A stretch of 64,000 nucleotides of DNA. Origin: an uncultured Bacteroidales bacterium. GTDB lineage: Bacteria; Bacteroidota; Bacteroidia; Bacteroidales; FEN-979. Location: assembly GCA_903837605.1 (NCBI GenBank), contig CAILVF010000038.1, forward strand, positions 1-64,000. Direction: 5' to 3'. This document shows, piece by piece, positions 8,174 through 17,568 of the stretch. The position numbers were made by a program, and so were the translations under genes. Below the pieces are notes generated by a model. It ran no database searches. It saw only the letters and a list, made by a program, of their open reading frames with translations, and was not told the origin of the DNA. The number at the start of each line of letters is the position of its first letter. The first letter of the stretch is position 1.

Positions 8174-8836
8174 ATGAAACGGACAGTAGCATTTCTTATC
8201 AGCTCAGTGTTTTTGCTTGCCATATCGCCCCGGCTCTTTTCTCAATCAGACCCCGTTAAGCAGGATTTTGGAATCACGGCAGGCGGATTTACAAACTTCC
8301 CTGCCAATAAGGATTACCTTTCAAAATATATGAGCGTGGTTTATGTTGCTCCGTATATCCAGGTCGGCAAGCATGAGTTCTCAGCAGGACTTGTTTGCCC
8401 TTTGACAACCAGTGCCTTGTATTTCAGCGATAACAGCATTTATCCATCCCTGGGGGCCATTGCAGCTTATAAATTTTACGTCTTTAATGCTTATGGCAGG
8501 GAAAACCTCTTCATTCATTATTCTTTCCAGTACCTGAGATTTAAAGCAGGGTATGACATCTCATCAGCATCGGGCATCCCTTCTGATCACTACACCGAAA
8601 CCGACATGTATATCAACAACGTCATCGGTCTGGGATACAATTTATATTTTGATACTGAAGAACGGTTTGGATTGTACTATACCCTCGATTACGTGATCTC
8701 CCAGACCGGGTATAAACTCGACGGTCCTGGTTCAAATTCAGGTTCCTGGATCACCACATATTCATGGAATAATATAAGCACCCATCTGGGCCTGATTTTC
8801 AAGATTACGCCTCTGAAAAAGAAAGTAAAAAAATAA
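8174..8836 (+). CDS. predicted outer-membrane beta-barrel protein
   Basis: About 220 residues with a clear signal peptide (MKRTVAFLISSVFLLAISPRLFSQ). The mature chain alternates aromatic and polar residues in short strands (FSAGLVCPLTT, FIHYSFQYLRFKAGY, GLYYTLDYVISQTGY) and ends in a strand followed by a lysine-rich tail. This is the pattern of small eight-to-ten-stranded outer-membrane barrels of the outer membrane beta-barrel domain superfamily. I prefer ATG 8174 over the GTG at 8159 because it begins the signal peptide. No specific function can be assigned. A poly-lysine end (PLKKKVKK) is slightly unusual for a barrel, whose last residue is usually aromatic. Confidence 0.7.
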   Translation: MKRTVAFLISSVFLLAISPRLFSQSDPVKQDFGITAGGFTNFPANKDYLSKYMSVVYVAPYIQVGKHEFSAGLVCPLTTSALYFSDNSIYPSLGAIAAYKFYVFNAYGRENLFIHYSFQYLRFKAGYDISSASGIPSDHYTETDMYINNVIGLGYNLYFDTEERFGLYYTLDYVISQTGYKLDGPGSNSGSWITTYSWNNISTHLGLIFKITPLKKKVKK

Positions 8837-8866
8837 GCTTTGCAACATCTGCATAGTTTTAAAACC

Positions 8867-10639
8867 ATGTTCTGGCGGAGGGCATTTTCAGCCCTGATCG
8901 ACCTGGAATTCATTTATTGCCTTTCCTTCCTTGCTCACCTGCTGCTGATGCAGTGGATATTTTTTGACCCTTTCTTTGTATTTGCCATAACCTGGATAAT
9001 TTACTATACTGTTTGTTACCGCTTTTTCAGCGGGAGGACTTTCGCAAAAGCGATCACCGGGTTACAGGTCGTGGCCCGGGATGGTGAAATCGCAAACCCA
9101 CGGCAAATTGTGATGCGTGAGTTGGTGTGCAAATTTGTCCTCCTGCTTATTATCCCCTACTGCATCATCCACCGCCAGCATTTTTATGTAAAATCACAGG
9201 TGTGGGGAACATTGGCAGTGATAATCATCCTTGCTGTAATCATGCTGGTTCTGCTTTTAATTTATAAAAGACCCTGGTGGGAACAGGCATCTTCCACTGA
9301 AACAATTAAAAACTGCGATAGCCGCGGGATCATCCGCATTGCCGTATTACTGGCCATTGCAGGAGTGTTTGTGCTTACCATCGGCATTAAGATCTCTTAT
9401 TGCAGCAAAGAAAAGAAATACTTCCGCACAAGAAATATACCCGGGTTTCCTGTTAATGCAGAAACCAGAGAGTATGCGGCTTTTATCAAAACACATTCGG
9501 CCGATCCTGTTGAATATGTTTTCAGGCTGTTTGAAAAATACGACCTGGTGGTGCTGGATGAAAGGATACATCCCGAAGATACCCAGTATGAGCTGATATC
9601 CAGAATAGTCGGTGATCCCAGGTTTGCCGTTAATGTTGGCAACATTTACACGGAATTGATTTCTCAATCCTACCAGGACAGCCTAACGCATTATCTGAAC
9701 ACTGTATTCCCGAACGAGGATACCCTGAACAAAGCCACTGCCTGGCTGGAAACCAATACCGACGGCCTCTGGCCTTTATGGGGTAATACCAACCTGTTTG
9801 ATTTCCTGAAATTTGTGAATAATATCAATACGCATTCAGCCGACAGTTTAAAGATCAACTGGTATTGTACCGACATCCCCATGGACTGGGCTAAAATGAA
9901 CGCATCAAAATATAAGGACCTGCCCCGAAAGGAAAAGAGGGACAAGATAATGGCCGACCGTATTACATCCATATACAGGTATAAAGAGACAAATAATGAA
10001 AAGAGGAAAAAAGGACTTGTGATCATGAACTGGATGCACGGTTATGGCCTCATCAGGGACGGGAACGGAGTAAAGACCAGCCATTACTTCAATAAGCATT
10101 ATACAACGGCCATCCTCATGGATTCCCTTCCCATGAAGGTCTGCAATGTGATCATCAACCGGGCTCCTCTTGGCCTTTTCAGTACTTCTTTCGGTCCGGC
10201 ACAGCATGGAAAATGGGATAAAGCCTTTGAGCTGGCGGGGAATCCCGATGCTGGTTTCGACTTTGGAAACAGCCCGTTCGGCAACGATAACTTTGATGAT
10301 TTTCTATGGAATTCATCATCCGAATTAAAGTACAAAGATGTGTTTACCGGATTTATTTTTTACAAACCCCTGGAACAGCACATACAGACAGACGGCTTCC
10401 CGTATATGTTTTATAATTTTAAGGATACCCTGCTAAGGAGGTCTTCCTGTATTGGTGAATCCTATAAAGAAAACATAAGGGAGTATATGAGTAATAATGG
10501 AGGTAAAACTGAAGCCAGGATTATCCCTTATGCAATTGATTATAATCTCATTATGAACATTTGTATCCCCATCATCATTGGGCTTACCCTGCTCCTTTGT
10601 TTTCTGAATTATATTACAACCTTAAAACGGTATGAATAG
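8867..10639 (+). CDS. RDD-domain membrane protein fused to a large extracytoplasmic domain
   Basis: About 590 residues. Residues 1-125 look like an RDD domain: hydrophobic segments with WRRAFSALIDLEFIY and the basic GRTFAKAITGLQVV loop. Two more membrane segments follow (about 115-135 and 160-180), then about 370 residues that read as a soluble domain, and a final membrane helix (IMNICIPIIIGLTLLLCFL) before a short basic tail. The soluble part has LFEKYDLVVLDERIHPEDTQ and PRFAVNVGNIYTEL, which remind me of Bacteroidota proteins with an erythromycin-esterase/ChaN-like fold; that link is from memory and tentative. ATG 8867 starts the RDD domain; a TTG at 8840 is also in frame. The combination of RDD, large domain and C-terminal anchor is one I do not know as a named family. 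Confidence 0.75.
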   Translation: MFWRRAFSALIDLEFIYCLSFLAHLLLMQWIFFDPFFVFAITWIIYYTVCYRFFSGRTFAKAITGLQVVARDGEIANPRQIVMRELVCKFVLLLIIPYCIIHRQHFYVKSQVWGTLAVIIILAVIMLVLLLIYKRPWWEQASSTETIKNCDSRGIIRIAVLLAIAGVFVLTIGIKISYCSKEKKYFRTRNIPGFPVNAETREYAAFIKTHSADPVEYVFRLFEKYDLVVLDERIHPEDTQYELISRIVGDPRFAVNVGNIYTELISQSYQDSLTHYLNTVFPNEDTLNKATAWLETNTDGLWPLWGNTNLFDFLKFVNNINTHSADSLKINWYCTDIPMDWAKMNASKYKDLPRKEKRDKIMADRITSIYRYKETNNEKRKKGLVIMNWMHGYGLIRDGNGVKTSHYFNKHYTTAILMDSLPMKVCNVIINRAPLGLFSTSFGPAQHGKWDKAFELAGNPDAGFDFGNSPFGNDNFDDFLWNSSSELKYKDVFTGFIFYKPLEQHIQTDGFPYMFYNFKDTLLRRSSCIGESYKENIREYMSNNGGKTEARIIPYAIDYNLIMNICIPIIIGLTLLLCFLNYITTLKRYE

Positions 10640-10712
10640 TGATCCGATGAAGGTGAAGTCACTCATTGCCTGGCTCACCAGCCGGAAACCAAAAACAAAA
10701 TAAAAAAAACTC

Positions 10713-11495
10713 ATGTATTGGTTCATCCCGAAACCTGGAAATATGATTACTCATAACACAACGACAGGCTCATCTCAGCAGAAACCACACAGGTTTTTGC
10801 CGGGTATGATATCCTTAGTCCTCCTTCTTAGCACCATTTCACTCAATGCCCAGGTCGTTAAAAAAGACAGTATGACCGATATTGACGGCAATGTCTATAA
10901 AACCATAGTTATCGGCCAATACGAATGGATGGCTGAGAATCTTAAAACCTCAACATACAATAATGGGAAAAAAATTCCCCGTATCAGCGACAGCACTGCA
11001 TGGCCAATTCTGGTCACCGGTGCATTTTGCTGGTACAACAATAATGAAAACTATTCCCTTTCCTACGGGGCGCTTTACAACTGGTATGCTGTGAGCACCG
11101 GCCTGCTTTGCCCCGATGGCTGGAGAGTCCCTGATGATGAAGAATGGAAGATTCTCGAAGGTTGTGCCGATACACGCTTCGGAATCGGCAATCAGGTCTG
11201 GGACAAATCTGCCGGGCGTGGACATGATGCAGGACAACGGCTCATGGCAGTTTCAGGCTGGAGTTCAGGGGGGAATGGCTCTGATGATCTCGGTTTCGCA
11301 GCTCTGCCAGGCGGCGAACGCGGAAGCAACGGCCGCTACTTCCTCAGGGGAAGAAGCGGATTCTGGTGGACCAGCACCATGTATAACGAGCAGGGAGCCT
11401 GGTTCAGGAATATGATCTATGGAGTGGAAGATATTAACCGCGGCACCCATCCCAAATGGGTGGGGTTCTCGGTGCGTTGTTTAAGAGATACATAA
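10713..11495 (+). CDS. FISUMP-domain secreted protein
   Basis: About 250-260 residues containing the Fibrobacter succinogenes major paralogous domain. Hallmarks are DIDGNVYKTIVIGQYEWMAE, GALYNWYAV, CPDGWRVPDDEEW, the GFAALPGG loop and the closing GFSVRCLRD. An N-terminal hydrophobic stretch (MISLVLLLSTISLNAQ) acts as signal peptide. The start is uncertain: ATG 10713, 10743, or even the Met at 10809 that begins the hydrophobic stretch directly. The domain is common in secreted and surface proteins of this phylum; its function is unknown. It stands between the RDD fusion gene and the propeller gene, all in the same direction. Confidence 0.88.
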   Translation: MYWFIPKPGNMITHNTTTGSSQQKPHRFLPGMISLVLLLSTISLNAQVVKKDSMTDIDGNVYKTIVIGQYEWMAENLKTSTYNNGKKIPRISDSTAWPILVTGAFCWYNNNENYSLSYGALYNWYAVSTGLLCPDGWRVPDDEEWKILEGCADTRFGIGNQVWDKSAGRGHDAGQRLMAVSGWSSGGNGSDDLGFAALPGGERGSNGRYFLRGRSGFWWTSTMYNEQGAWFRNMIYGVEDINRGTHPKWVGFSVRCLRDT

Positions 11496-11545
11496 CAGGG
11501 AATCATCGTGTGATTATCTGATTACCAAATTAACAGCAAAAAATC

Positions 11546-13294
11546 ATGAATACGAAAAACAAAGAAACCACAGCTTCAACACAACGTAAACAACTGAGGT
11601 TATGGCCCGGTATCGTTATCATAATACTTTTATGGTCTGTAAGGTTTATTATTCCTTTTTTCATACCTGATGCAACAATATTAGGTGTCTTCGGCGGACT
11701 TGTTTTCGGTTTGCTGATCATTGTGTGGTGGGCTTTCTTCAGCAGGGCGCCAGGGTTTGACCGATGGTTTGGTGTAGTCCTTATGATCGCAGCCATTGCC
11801 GCGACATCACAGTTCCTCCACAAGTCAATGGCAACAGCGATGATGGGTTTGATGTTCTTCGTTTATGCAGTGCCTTGGCTTTGCCTTGTGTTTGTTATCT
11901 GGGCTTTAACCTGCAGCCGCCTCCCCAATATTCTCCGGCGCTTAAGCATGGCCGTTGTAATCCTTCTTGCTTCAGGTTTCTGGGTGTTACTTCGTACTGA
12001 TGGGATGGACGGTCAGACCCACCAGGATTTTGCCTGGAGGTGGGCCAAAACCTCAGAGGAAATACTCCTTTCCCGGTCTAAAGAGAAATTAAAACCGGTC
12101 CCCATTGATCCGGCAGCAATGGCTAAAGAAGCTGAATGGCCAGGCTTTCGGGGGCTTCACCGCGACGCCGTCATCCATGGATTGGAGATTAAAACCGATT
12201 GGAATAATTCACCTCCGCATGAGATCTGGCGGCGAGCTGTCGGACCGGCCTGCTCCTCATTCGCAATCCGGGGTTCTTTGCTTTACACCCAGGAACAGCG
12301 TGGTGAATATGAAATGGTAACCTGCTACAGCCTGAATACCGGAGAGCCTGTTTGGCAGCATAGTGATTCGGCCCGTTTCTGGGATGCACATGCCGGAGCA
12401 GGTCCCCGTTCCACACCGGCCATCAGCAAGGGCCGTATCTATACCCTGGGCGCCACGGGAATACTTAACGTGCTTGATGCTCTTGACGGCAAAGTGGTTT
12501 GGTCCCGTAACGCAGCAAAAGACACTAAAGTGAAACTCCCGGGCTGGGGTTTCACTGGTTCGCCTCTGGTTGTCGACAGCCTGGTTTTTATTCCTATAGC
12601 AGGTGAACTCCTTGCATATGATATTGTTTCCGGGAATAAGCGCTGGTCGGGTCCTGACGGCGGGGAAAGCTACAGCTCCCCCCACCTGCTGACTATTGAA
12701 GGCATCAAACAAATCATATTCCTTAACGGATCAGGCGCGACAGGCTTCTCTCCTGCCGATGGCCAAGAGCTTTGGAGGCTCCCGATCAAAGGCAGCCAGA
12801 TCGTACAACCGGCACTTGCAAATGAAAACGATATTTTTATAAGTTCAGGAGATATGCAAGGAATGCAGAGTATTGCTGTCAGCAGCAGATCGGGTAAATG
12901 GTCCGTTAAAGAACGATGGAAATCAACCGGCGTAAACCCCTACTTTAACGACTTTGTCATCCACAAAGGACATGCTTACGGATTTGCCGGTCCCAGCCTT
13001 GCCTGTATTGATATTGAAAAAGGCGCACGTAGCTGGAAAGGCGGGCATTATGGCGGACAGATCCTCCTTCTTGCCGACCAGGATCTTCTTCTGGTACTGT
13101 CAGAGAAAGGAGATCTTGCACTGGTTAATGCAAACCCTGACCAATACAAAGAAGTTGCACGTTTCCCTGCAATCAAAGGCAAGACATGGAATCACCCGGT
13201 ATTGGCCGGAAATATCCTTGTTGTTCGCAACACCACTGAAATGGCGGCTTTTCGCCTACCCCTTGCTGTAAACAAAACCGGTAATAAATATTGA
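11546..13294 (+). CDS. membrane-anchored PQQ-like beta-propeller protein
   Basis: 582 residues. The first 155 residues contain four hydrophobic segments and a cytoplasmic basic N-terminus. The remainder, starting near EWPGFRGLHRDAV, is a PQQ-like beta-propeller, with repeated blade ends such as GEPVWQHSD, GKVVWSRNA, GNKRWSGPD and GQELWRLPI. The WPGFRG motif is common in PQQ-like proteins of Planctomycetes and Bacteroidota. Such proteins are related in fold to BamB and to quinoprotein dehydrogenases, but no catalytic or PQQ-binding signature is clear, so it may be a scaffold. Its stop codon is six bases before the start of the methyltransferase. Confidence 0.85.
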   Translation: MNTKNKETTASTQRKQLRLWPGIVIIILLWSVRFIIPFFIPDATILGVFGGLVFGLLIIVWWAFFSRAPGFDRWFGVVLMIAAIAATSQFLHKSMATAMMGLMFFVYAVPWLCLVFVIWALTCSRLPNILRRLSMAVVILLASGFWVLLRTDGMDGQTHQDFAWRWAKTSEEILLSRSKEKLKPVPIDPAAMAKEAEWPGFRGLHRDAVIHGLEIKTDWNNSPPHEIWRRAVGPACSSFAIRGSLLYTQEQRGEYEMVTCYSLNTGEPVWQHSDSARFWDAHAGAGPRSTPAISKGRIYTLGATGILNVLDALDGKVVWSRNAAKDTKVKLPGWGFTGSPLVVDSLVFIPIAGELLAYDIVSGNKRWSGPDGGESYSSPHLLTIEGIKQIIFLNGSGATGFSPADGQELWRLPIKGSQIVQPALANENDIFISSGDMQGMQSIAVSSRSGKWSVKERWKSTGVNPYFNDFVIHKGHAYGFAGPSLACIDIEKGARSWKGGHYGGQILLLADQDLLLVLSEKGDLALVNANPDQYKEVARFPAIKGKTWNHPVLAGNILVVRNTTEMAAFRLPLAVNKTGNKY

Positions 13295-13299
13295 TTGAA

Positions 13300-14016
13300 A
13301 TGACAAGACTATACTCGGAACTGGCAAGCATTTATCATGAAATGTACCAGCATGTTTTTGACTATGATAAGGAATTTGATTTTTATGATAAAATTCTGAA
13401 AAGCAGCAACTGCAGGAAAATTCTGGAGATCGGCTGTGGCTCGGGCATGCTTGCCCGCCGACTCCTGAAAAGCGGATATGACTATCTTGGTCTGGATTTG
13501 TTTGATGAAATGCTGGACATTGCAAGGAAGGAGACAAATTCAGACAGGTTTACCCAATGTGACATGCGAAACCTAAGATTTGACGGGCAATTTGACGCTG
13601 TTCTCATAACCGGCCGTTCAATCGCTTATGTCATAGAAAACAAGGGCATCCTTGACACATTAAACGGTGTTCACAGGGCACTCAGGCCTGATGGATTGTT
13701 CATTTTTGGCGTTTTCGAAGCAAATGGGATATTTGACAACTTCAATGATTTTGAACAGACTATCGAACACGAAAATAAAAAAATCAGGAGGATAAGCAAA
13801 CTATTTAAAAACCTCTCAACCGGCTGGACTTATGACTGGCATGCCAGGTATATTATTGAACTGGAAAACCAGATATCGGAATACAATGATATCACAACCC
13901 TGCGCGCATTTACAAAGGATGAGATCTTACTGTTTTTGAAGCTGACAGGCTTCCGGGTAAAGGAAATAATCATTGAAGGAAAAGCAATGACACTGATTGC
14001 AGAGCAAAGCAAATAA
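13300..14016 (+). CDS. class I SAM-dependent methyltransferase
   Basis: About 238 residues. Motif I (ILEIGCGSGMLARRLL) is a standard SAM-binding loop, followed by LGLDLFDEML with the acidic residue that contacts ribose, CDMRNLRF, and the late strand motif LRPDGLFIFGVFE. The substrate cannot be deduced; homologues include small-molecule and ubiquinone-type methyltransferases. I start at ATG 13300 (MTRLYSELASIYHEMY, typical N-terminus); TTG 13291 overlaps the previous stop and is less likely. Probably cotranscribed with the propeller gene. Confidence 0.88.
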   Translation: MTRLYSELASIYHEMYQHVFDYDKEFDFYDKILKSSNCRKILEIGCGSGMLARRLLKSGYDYLGLDLFDEMLDIARKETNSDRFTQCDMRNLRFDGQFDAVLITGRSIAYVIENKGILDTLNGVHRALRPDGLFIFGVFEANGIFDNFNDFEQTIEHENKKIRRISKLFKNLSTGWTYDWHARYIIELENQISEYNDITTLRAFTKDEILLFLKLTGFRVKEIIIEGKAMTLIAEQSK

Positions 14017-14060
14017 ATCCAAAGCCCGGCCAGAATCCACTAATAAAATACTTAAATATC

Positions 14061-14642
14061 ATGAATCCAAAGGTTGACATATTTCTAAGTAAAGCCGATA
14101 AGTGGCGGGAAGAATTCTTAAAATTGAGAATGATCGCTCTTGATAGTCAACTGACAGAGGAACTGAAATGGGGTGTTCCCTGTTACACTTTTCAGAATAG
14201 AAACCTGGTTTTAATTCATGGATTTAAAGAATACTGTGCGCTTCTGTTTTTCAAGGGTGCCTTGTTAAAGGATACCCATGGTATTCTTATCAGGCAAACT
14301 GAAAATGTGCAGGCATCCCGACAGGTCCGCTTCACCGGTATTCGGGAAATTATTGAGTTGGAGCCTATCCTGAAAGCCTTTGTTCATGAAGCCATCGAAG
14401 TTGAAAAAGCCGGTTTAAAAGTGGAATTGAAAAAGACTTCGGAATACCCCATTCCTCAAGAATTTAAAAATAAACTGGATGGACACCCTGCCTTGAAAAC
14501 TGCTTTTAATGCATTGACGCCGGGACGACAAAGAGGATACATTTATTATTTTTCTCAACCCAAACAATCCAAAACCAGGGAGTCAAGAGTTGAAAAATGC
14601 GTATCGCAAATTCTCAATGGCAAGGGATTAAATGATCAGTGA
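14061..14642 (+). CDS. DUF1801 / YdeI-family protein
   Basis: 193 residues. The N-terminal half (KADKWREEFLKLRMI ... LKWGVPCYTFQNRNLV) is a DUF1801 domain, a YdhG/frataxin-like fold; the C-terminal half (IPQEFKNKLDGHPALKTAFNALTPGRQRGYIYYFSQPKQ) is the YdeI/OmdA helical tail, ending in a basic region. E. coli YdeI has been linked to antimicrobial peptide resistance, but the biochemical role is unknown. A second YdeI-like gene without the DUF1801 part lies at 18754-19338. Confidence 0.87.
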   Translation: MNPKVDIFLSKADKWREEFLKLRMIALDSQLTEELKWGVPCYTFQNRNLVLIHGFKEYCALLFFKGALLKDTHGILIRQTENVQASRQVRFTGIREIIELEPILKAFVHEAIEVEKAGLKVELKKTSEYPIPQEFKNKLDGHPALKTAFNALTPGRQRGYIYYFSQPKQSKTRESRVEKCVSQILNGKGLNDQ

Positions 14643-14691
14643 AAGTTCATAAAAGCATGTAACTTTATCGCATAATAAAACCACTATGAGA

Positions 14692-16269
14692 TCATTCCTG
14701 TCCTCGCCATAAGGGAACGGTGAACCTGAATGTAGAGCCTTTGTTTTCTTCGCTTTCGGCCCATATCGTCCCCCCGTTTTTTTCAACAAATTCTTTGCAG
14801 AGAAGCAGCCCGAGACCGCTGCTCGATTCGCCTCCCGTACCTTTCCGGCTTACATCTTCGTCAATCCTGAATAAGCGGGTGAGCCTGGACTGGTCCATTC
14901 CGATACCGGTATCGCGAACCGAAATCAAAACGGAGTCCCCTTCAGGCGAAATTTTTGAACTGATCACCACCTGGCCGCCCTCCCTGGTGAATTTTATCGC
15001 GTTCGTTACAAGGTTCCTCAGGGTGGCCCCGAGCATCTGTTTATCTGCAAAAACTTCCGGTTCGCCGGAGGTCAGGACATTCACTCCGATCTGTTTATGA
15101 ACTGCCATACCTGCAGTCAGGTGAATAATGCTGTTTACAATGTCGCTGAGGAGAATCTGTTCCGGTTCAAAACCTGTCAACCCGCGTTTCATCCTGGACC
15201 AGTCAAGCAGGTTTTCAAGAAGGGTGTATAAGGCGCCGGCCGATCTGTTCATGGAAGTTGCCAGTTTCCGGATCTTTTCCAGGCTCATTTCATGCACCTC
15301 ATCAGCCATCATTTCTGTAAGATTGAGGAACGAATTGAACGGGCTTCTCAGGTCATGTGCAATTATAGAGAAAAACTTGTCTTTTTCAGCATTGATCCTT
15401 ACGAGTTCCTCATTCTTTAAACGTAGCTGGGACTCGCTTTCCCGGAGGGCTTTTTCAACCACAAGCCGTTCGGTAATATCTTCCTTGACTCCCACGTATT
15501 GAGTAATATTTCCGCTAATATCCTTGATGGGAGCGATTGTTGCTGATTCCCAGTAGAGATCGCCATTCTTCTTTTTGTTGTGGAACAATCCTTTCCACTC
15601 ATTGCCGGCGACGATGGAGTTCCATAAGATTGCATATTCTTCAGGCCTGGTCTCTCCCGACTTTAATACTCTCGGATTCTTGCCAAGCAATTCCCTCAGT
15701 GAATATCCTGTGGTTTCGCAGGCTTTCGGGTTCGCATATTCGATATCGCCGTCAAGATCGGTGATTACGATACTTACAGGGCTTTGCTCAACTGCCTTTG
15801 AAAGTTTTATGAGTTCATTTTCAGCCTCTTTTCTCCTGGTTATATCCCTGGAAATCCCAAACGTTCCAAAGATAGTCCCGTTTTTATCCCTCAACGGTAT
15901 TTTGGTTGTGCTGTACCAGTTAACTGAACCGTCGCTCCTTATGGTTCGTTCTTCCTTGTTTATCGAAAGCCCTGTGCGGATGATCTCCTTTTCATCATTA
16001 TACTGTTGACGCGCAACATCCTCCATAAAGAAATCAAAGTCGGTTTTGCCGATCATTTCCGACGGGTCCTTCAACCCGAAGGAAATTGCATGCGCCATGT
16101 TATTCCTGATAAACCTGCATTCAAGATCCTTGAAATAAATATGATCAGGAACATTGTCCATCAGCGCAGCCATCAGGTAAAGCTCCCTTTCCAGGGCTTG
16201 TTCGATCAGTGAAAGGTCATCATGAACTGAAGCCGGTTTTTCAGGCCTGCCGGACTCATTGATATTCAT
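14692..16269 (-). CDS. soluble two-PAS sensor histidine kinase
   Basis: 525 residues with no membrane segment, so cytosolic. Two PAS/PAC domains (about 30-150 with DHIYFKDLECRFI, and about 155-280 with SIVITDLDGDIEYANPKAC) precede a HisKA dimerisation domain with the phosphorylated His in FSIIAHDLRSPF near residue 305, and a HATPase_c domain with N-box LVTNAIKF, G1 DTGIGMD and G2 GLGLLLCKEF. The first PAS resembles those that hold small ligands. No response regulator is adjacent. It is convergent with the DUF1801/YdeI gene; its own 5' side faces the SecD-head-like gene, 152 bp away. Confidence 0.95.
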   Translation of the reverse strand: MNINESGRPEKPASVHDDLSLIEQALERELYLMAALMDNVPDHIYFKDLECRFIRNNMAHAISFGLKDPSEMIGKTDFDFFMEDVARQQYNDEKEIIRTGLSINKEERTIRSDGSVNWYSTTKIPLRDKNGTIFGTFGISRDITRRKEAENELIKLSKAVEQSPVSIVITDLDGDIEYANPKACETTGYSLRELLGKNPRVLKSGETRPEEYAILWNSIVAGNEWKGLFHNKKKNGDLYWESATIAPIKDISGNITQYVGVKEDITERLVVEKALRESESQLRLKNEELVRINAEKDKFFSIIAHDLRSPFNSFLNLTEMMADEVHEMSLEKIRKLATSMNRSAGALYTLLENLLDWSRMKRGLTGFEPEQILLSDIVNSIIHLTAGMAVHKQIGVNVLTSGEPEVFADKQMLGATLRNLVTNAIKFTREGGQVVISSKISPEGDSVLISVRDTGIGMDQSRLTRLFRIDEDVSRKGTGGESSSGLGLLLCKEFVEKNGGTIWAESEENKGSTFRFTVPLWRGQE

Positions 16270-16384
16270 AATAATTTGATTTTATACCTCAAAACAGGAT
16301 CAACATGCAAGTTAATTCTTTATTCAGTTACTTAACATGCTTACTGAACATTTGTTGCAAGAAATTGCGAATGACAAAATTAAA

Positions 16385-16413
16385 AGGGGAGACGCTTTTA
16401 AGGTCGCCTCCCC
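16385..16413 (-). terminator. intrinsic terminator for the SecD-head-like gene
   Basis: On the minus strand AGGGGAGGCGACC, a short AT-rich loop, then GCGTCTCCCCT form a strong hairpin (one imperfect pair), directly followed by TTTAATTTTG. It begins 9 bp beyond the stop codon of the gene at 16422-17084. A standard Rho-independent terminator. Confidence 0.8.
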
Positions 16414-16421
16414 TGTCAACG

Positions 16422-17084
16422 TTACTTAACGCTGGCTATAATAAATTGCAAGGGCAACTCCCCGTTTGAACTTAAAGCGACGAGTTTCCTGACTTCTGTT
16501 TTGGAAAAACCGCCTCCCGTCAGTGTGATCTTACCCCCGGCAATCTCACTATTCACCCTCGGGGAAGCATAAACCTTACCGTCAATAATAAGGGTTACCG
16601 GCTTATCAATGTTCCTCGCCGTTGCATGTTTGAATGTATCCCAAAGGTTTTCACTGAAGGTGATACAAAGTGCAGGATGCTTTTTATCTGAAAAATCAGC
16701 ATGGGCTTCGAGGATGATCGCATGCGTGGATTTTTTATTGAAGATCGGCACAAGGCTGTCGCCCCTGCCGGCATTTTCATAAAAATTCAGCTTTCCGGGC
16801 GCCGTAAGGATTTCCCGTAATAACCGGGTATTTATGGTATCTTTTACTGTAATGATGAGGGCGGATTTCGCTTCGTTCTTTGTGATGCTGAAATCACTCA
16901 GGCTCATGCATGTCAGCCTTGCTGAAATTACTTCTGCTGATTCTCCCAGCAGCTTTGAAGAGGTATCTTTTCCCTGGCTTTGCAGGGTAATTACTCTTAT
17001 TTTCGGGGCAGGTGCCTGTGTGAAAGCTGAATGCATAAAAAGGAGTATGATCACTCCTGCCAATATATTTCTAAATGTTTTCAT
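16422..17084 (-). CDS. orphan SecD periplasmic-head-like protein
   Basis: About 220 residues with a cleavable signal peptide (MKTFRNILAGVIILLFMHSAFTQ). The rest resembles the periplasmic P1 domain of SecD/SecDF: a ferredoxin-like base (SLSDFSITKNEAKSALIITV ... REILTAPGKLNFYE) and a head-like end (FSENLWDTFKHATARN ... VTLIIDGKVYASPRV ... GGKITLTGGG ... ALSSNGELPL), including the IDGKVYASPRV and ITLTGG hallmarks. The twelve SecDF membrane segments are absent, so it cannot be a translocase motor by itself. I start at ATG 17084, as the upstream extension is not signal-peptide-like. Its role is unknown; it could be a free-standing domain that binds exported chains. A strong terminator follows. Confidence 0.75.
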   Translation of the reverse strand: MKTFRNILAGVIILLFMHSAFTQAPAPKIRVITLQSQGKDTSSKLLGESAEVISARLTCMSLSDFSITKNEAKSALIITVKDTINTRLLREILTAPGKLNFYENAGRGDSLVPIFNKKSTHAIILEAHADFSDKKHPALCITFSENLWDTFKHATARNIDKPVTLIIDGKVYASPRVNSEIAGGKITLTGGGFSKTEVRKLVALSSNGELPLQFIIASVK

Positions 17085-17161
17085 GGTATAAAAGTTAACA
17101 ATATAAAAAATGAATAAGCATGCAGGTGAACTGCATATGAACAACAAAAACCGGATAAGAA

Positions 17162-17560
17162 TTATGCAAGAGGGATGACATCTTCACTCCTGTTCCCGGG
17201 AGGAATTTTCTTATGGAATGAGATGCATTGTAAAGGTTGGATACTATGAAAAGTATGGAAATACAAGGCCAGCCGGCAGGAAAACAGGCTTTCAATGCTA
17301 AACTCCCTCCCAGACAGGCCACCAGGGATGCTGAATGCACCAGAATGCTGGCTTTTGAATAAAAACTGAAGGCCGGGGATAACAGGAGGGGTAATACTAA
17401 CTGCACCGAGATAATAGGAATCTGATGTTGAAATGACAGATGATGAAAGGGAATAATCGGGAGGAGTATGCTCCTTTTCACGGTGCAACCATGAATTGAA
17501 GCACACCACAAAGATCACCAGGAAGATGATCAGTGAAATATTTTTATCCTTTCCCGTCAT
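17162..17560 (-). CDS. small hypothetical membrane-anchored protein, uncertain
   Basis: A 132-residue reading frame with one N-terminal membrane segment (NISLIIFLVIFVVCF) followed by a polar, His/Phe-rich chain with no recognised domain. In favour: a TATATTTG box seven bases before the ATG and a proper signal-anchor start. Against: another long frame overlaps it on the same strand (17095-17511), and the C-terminal half has no clear structure. It may be a degraded gene. Around it, 17085-17709 holds this frame, one copy of the 19-bp repeat and the promoter of the next gene. Confidence 0.35.
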   Translation of the reverse strand: MTGKDKNISLIIFLVIFVVCFNSWLHREKEHTPPDYSLSSSVISTSDSYYLGAVSITPPVIPGLQFLFKSQHSGAFSIPGGLSGREFSIESLFSCRLALYFHTFHSIQPLQCISFHKKIPPGNRSEDVIPLA

Positions 17561-17568
17561 TTGAGAAC

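Noticed and set aside
10640..10712. Possible 18-codon frame MKVKSLIAW... after the RDD fusion gene
   Set aside because: Too short, with no support from homologues or promoter; may be chance.
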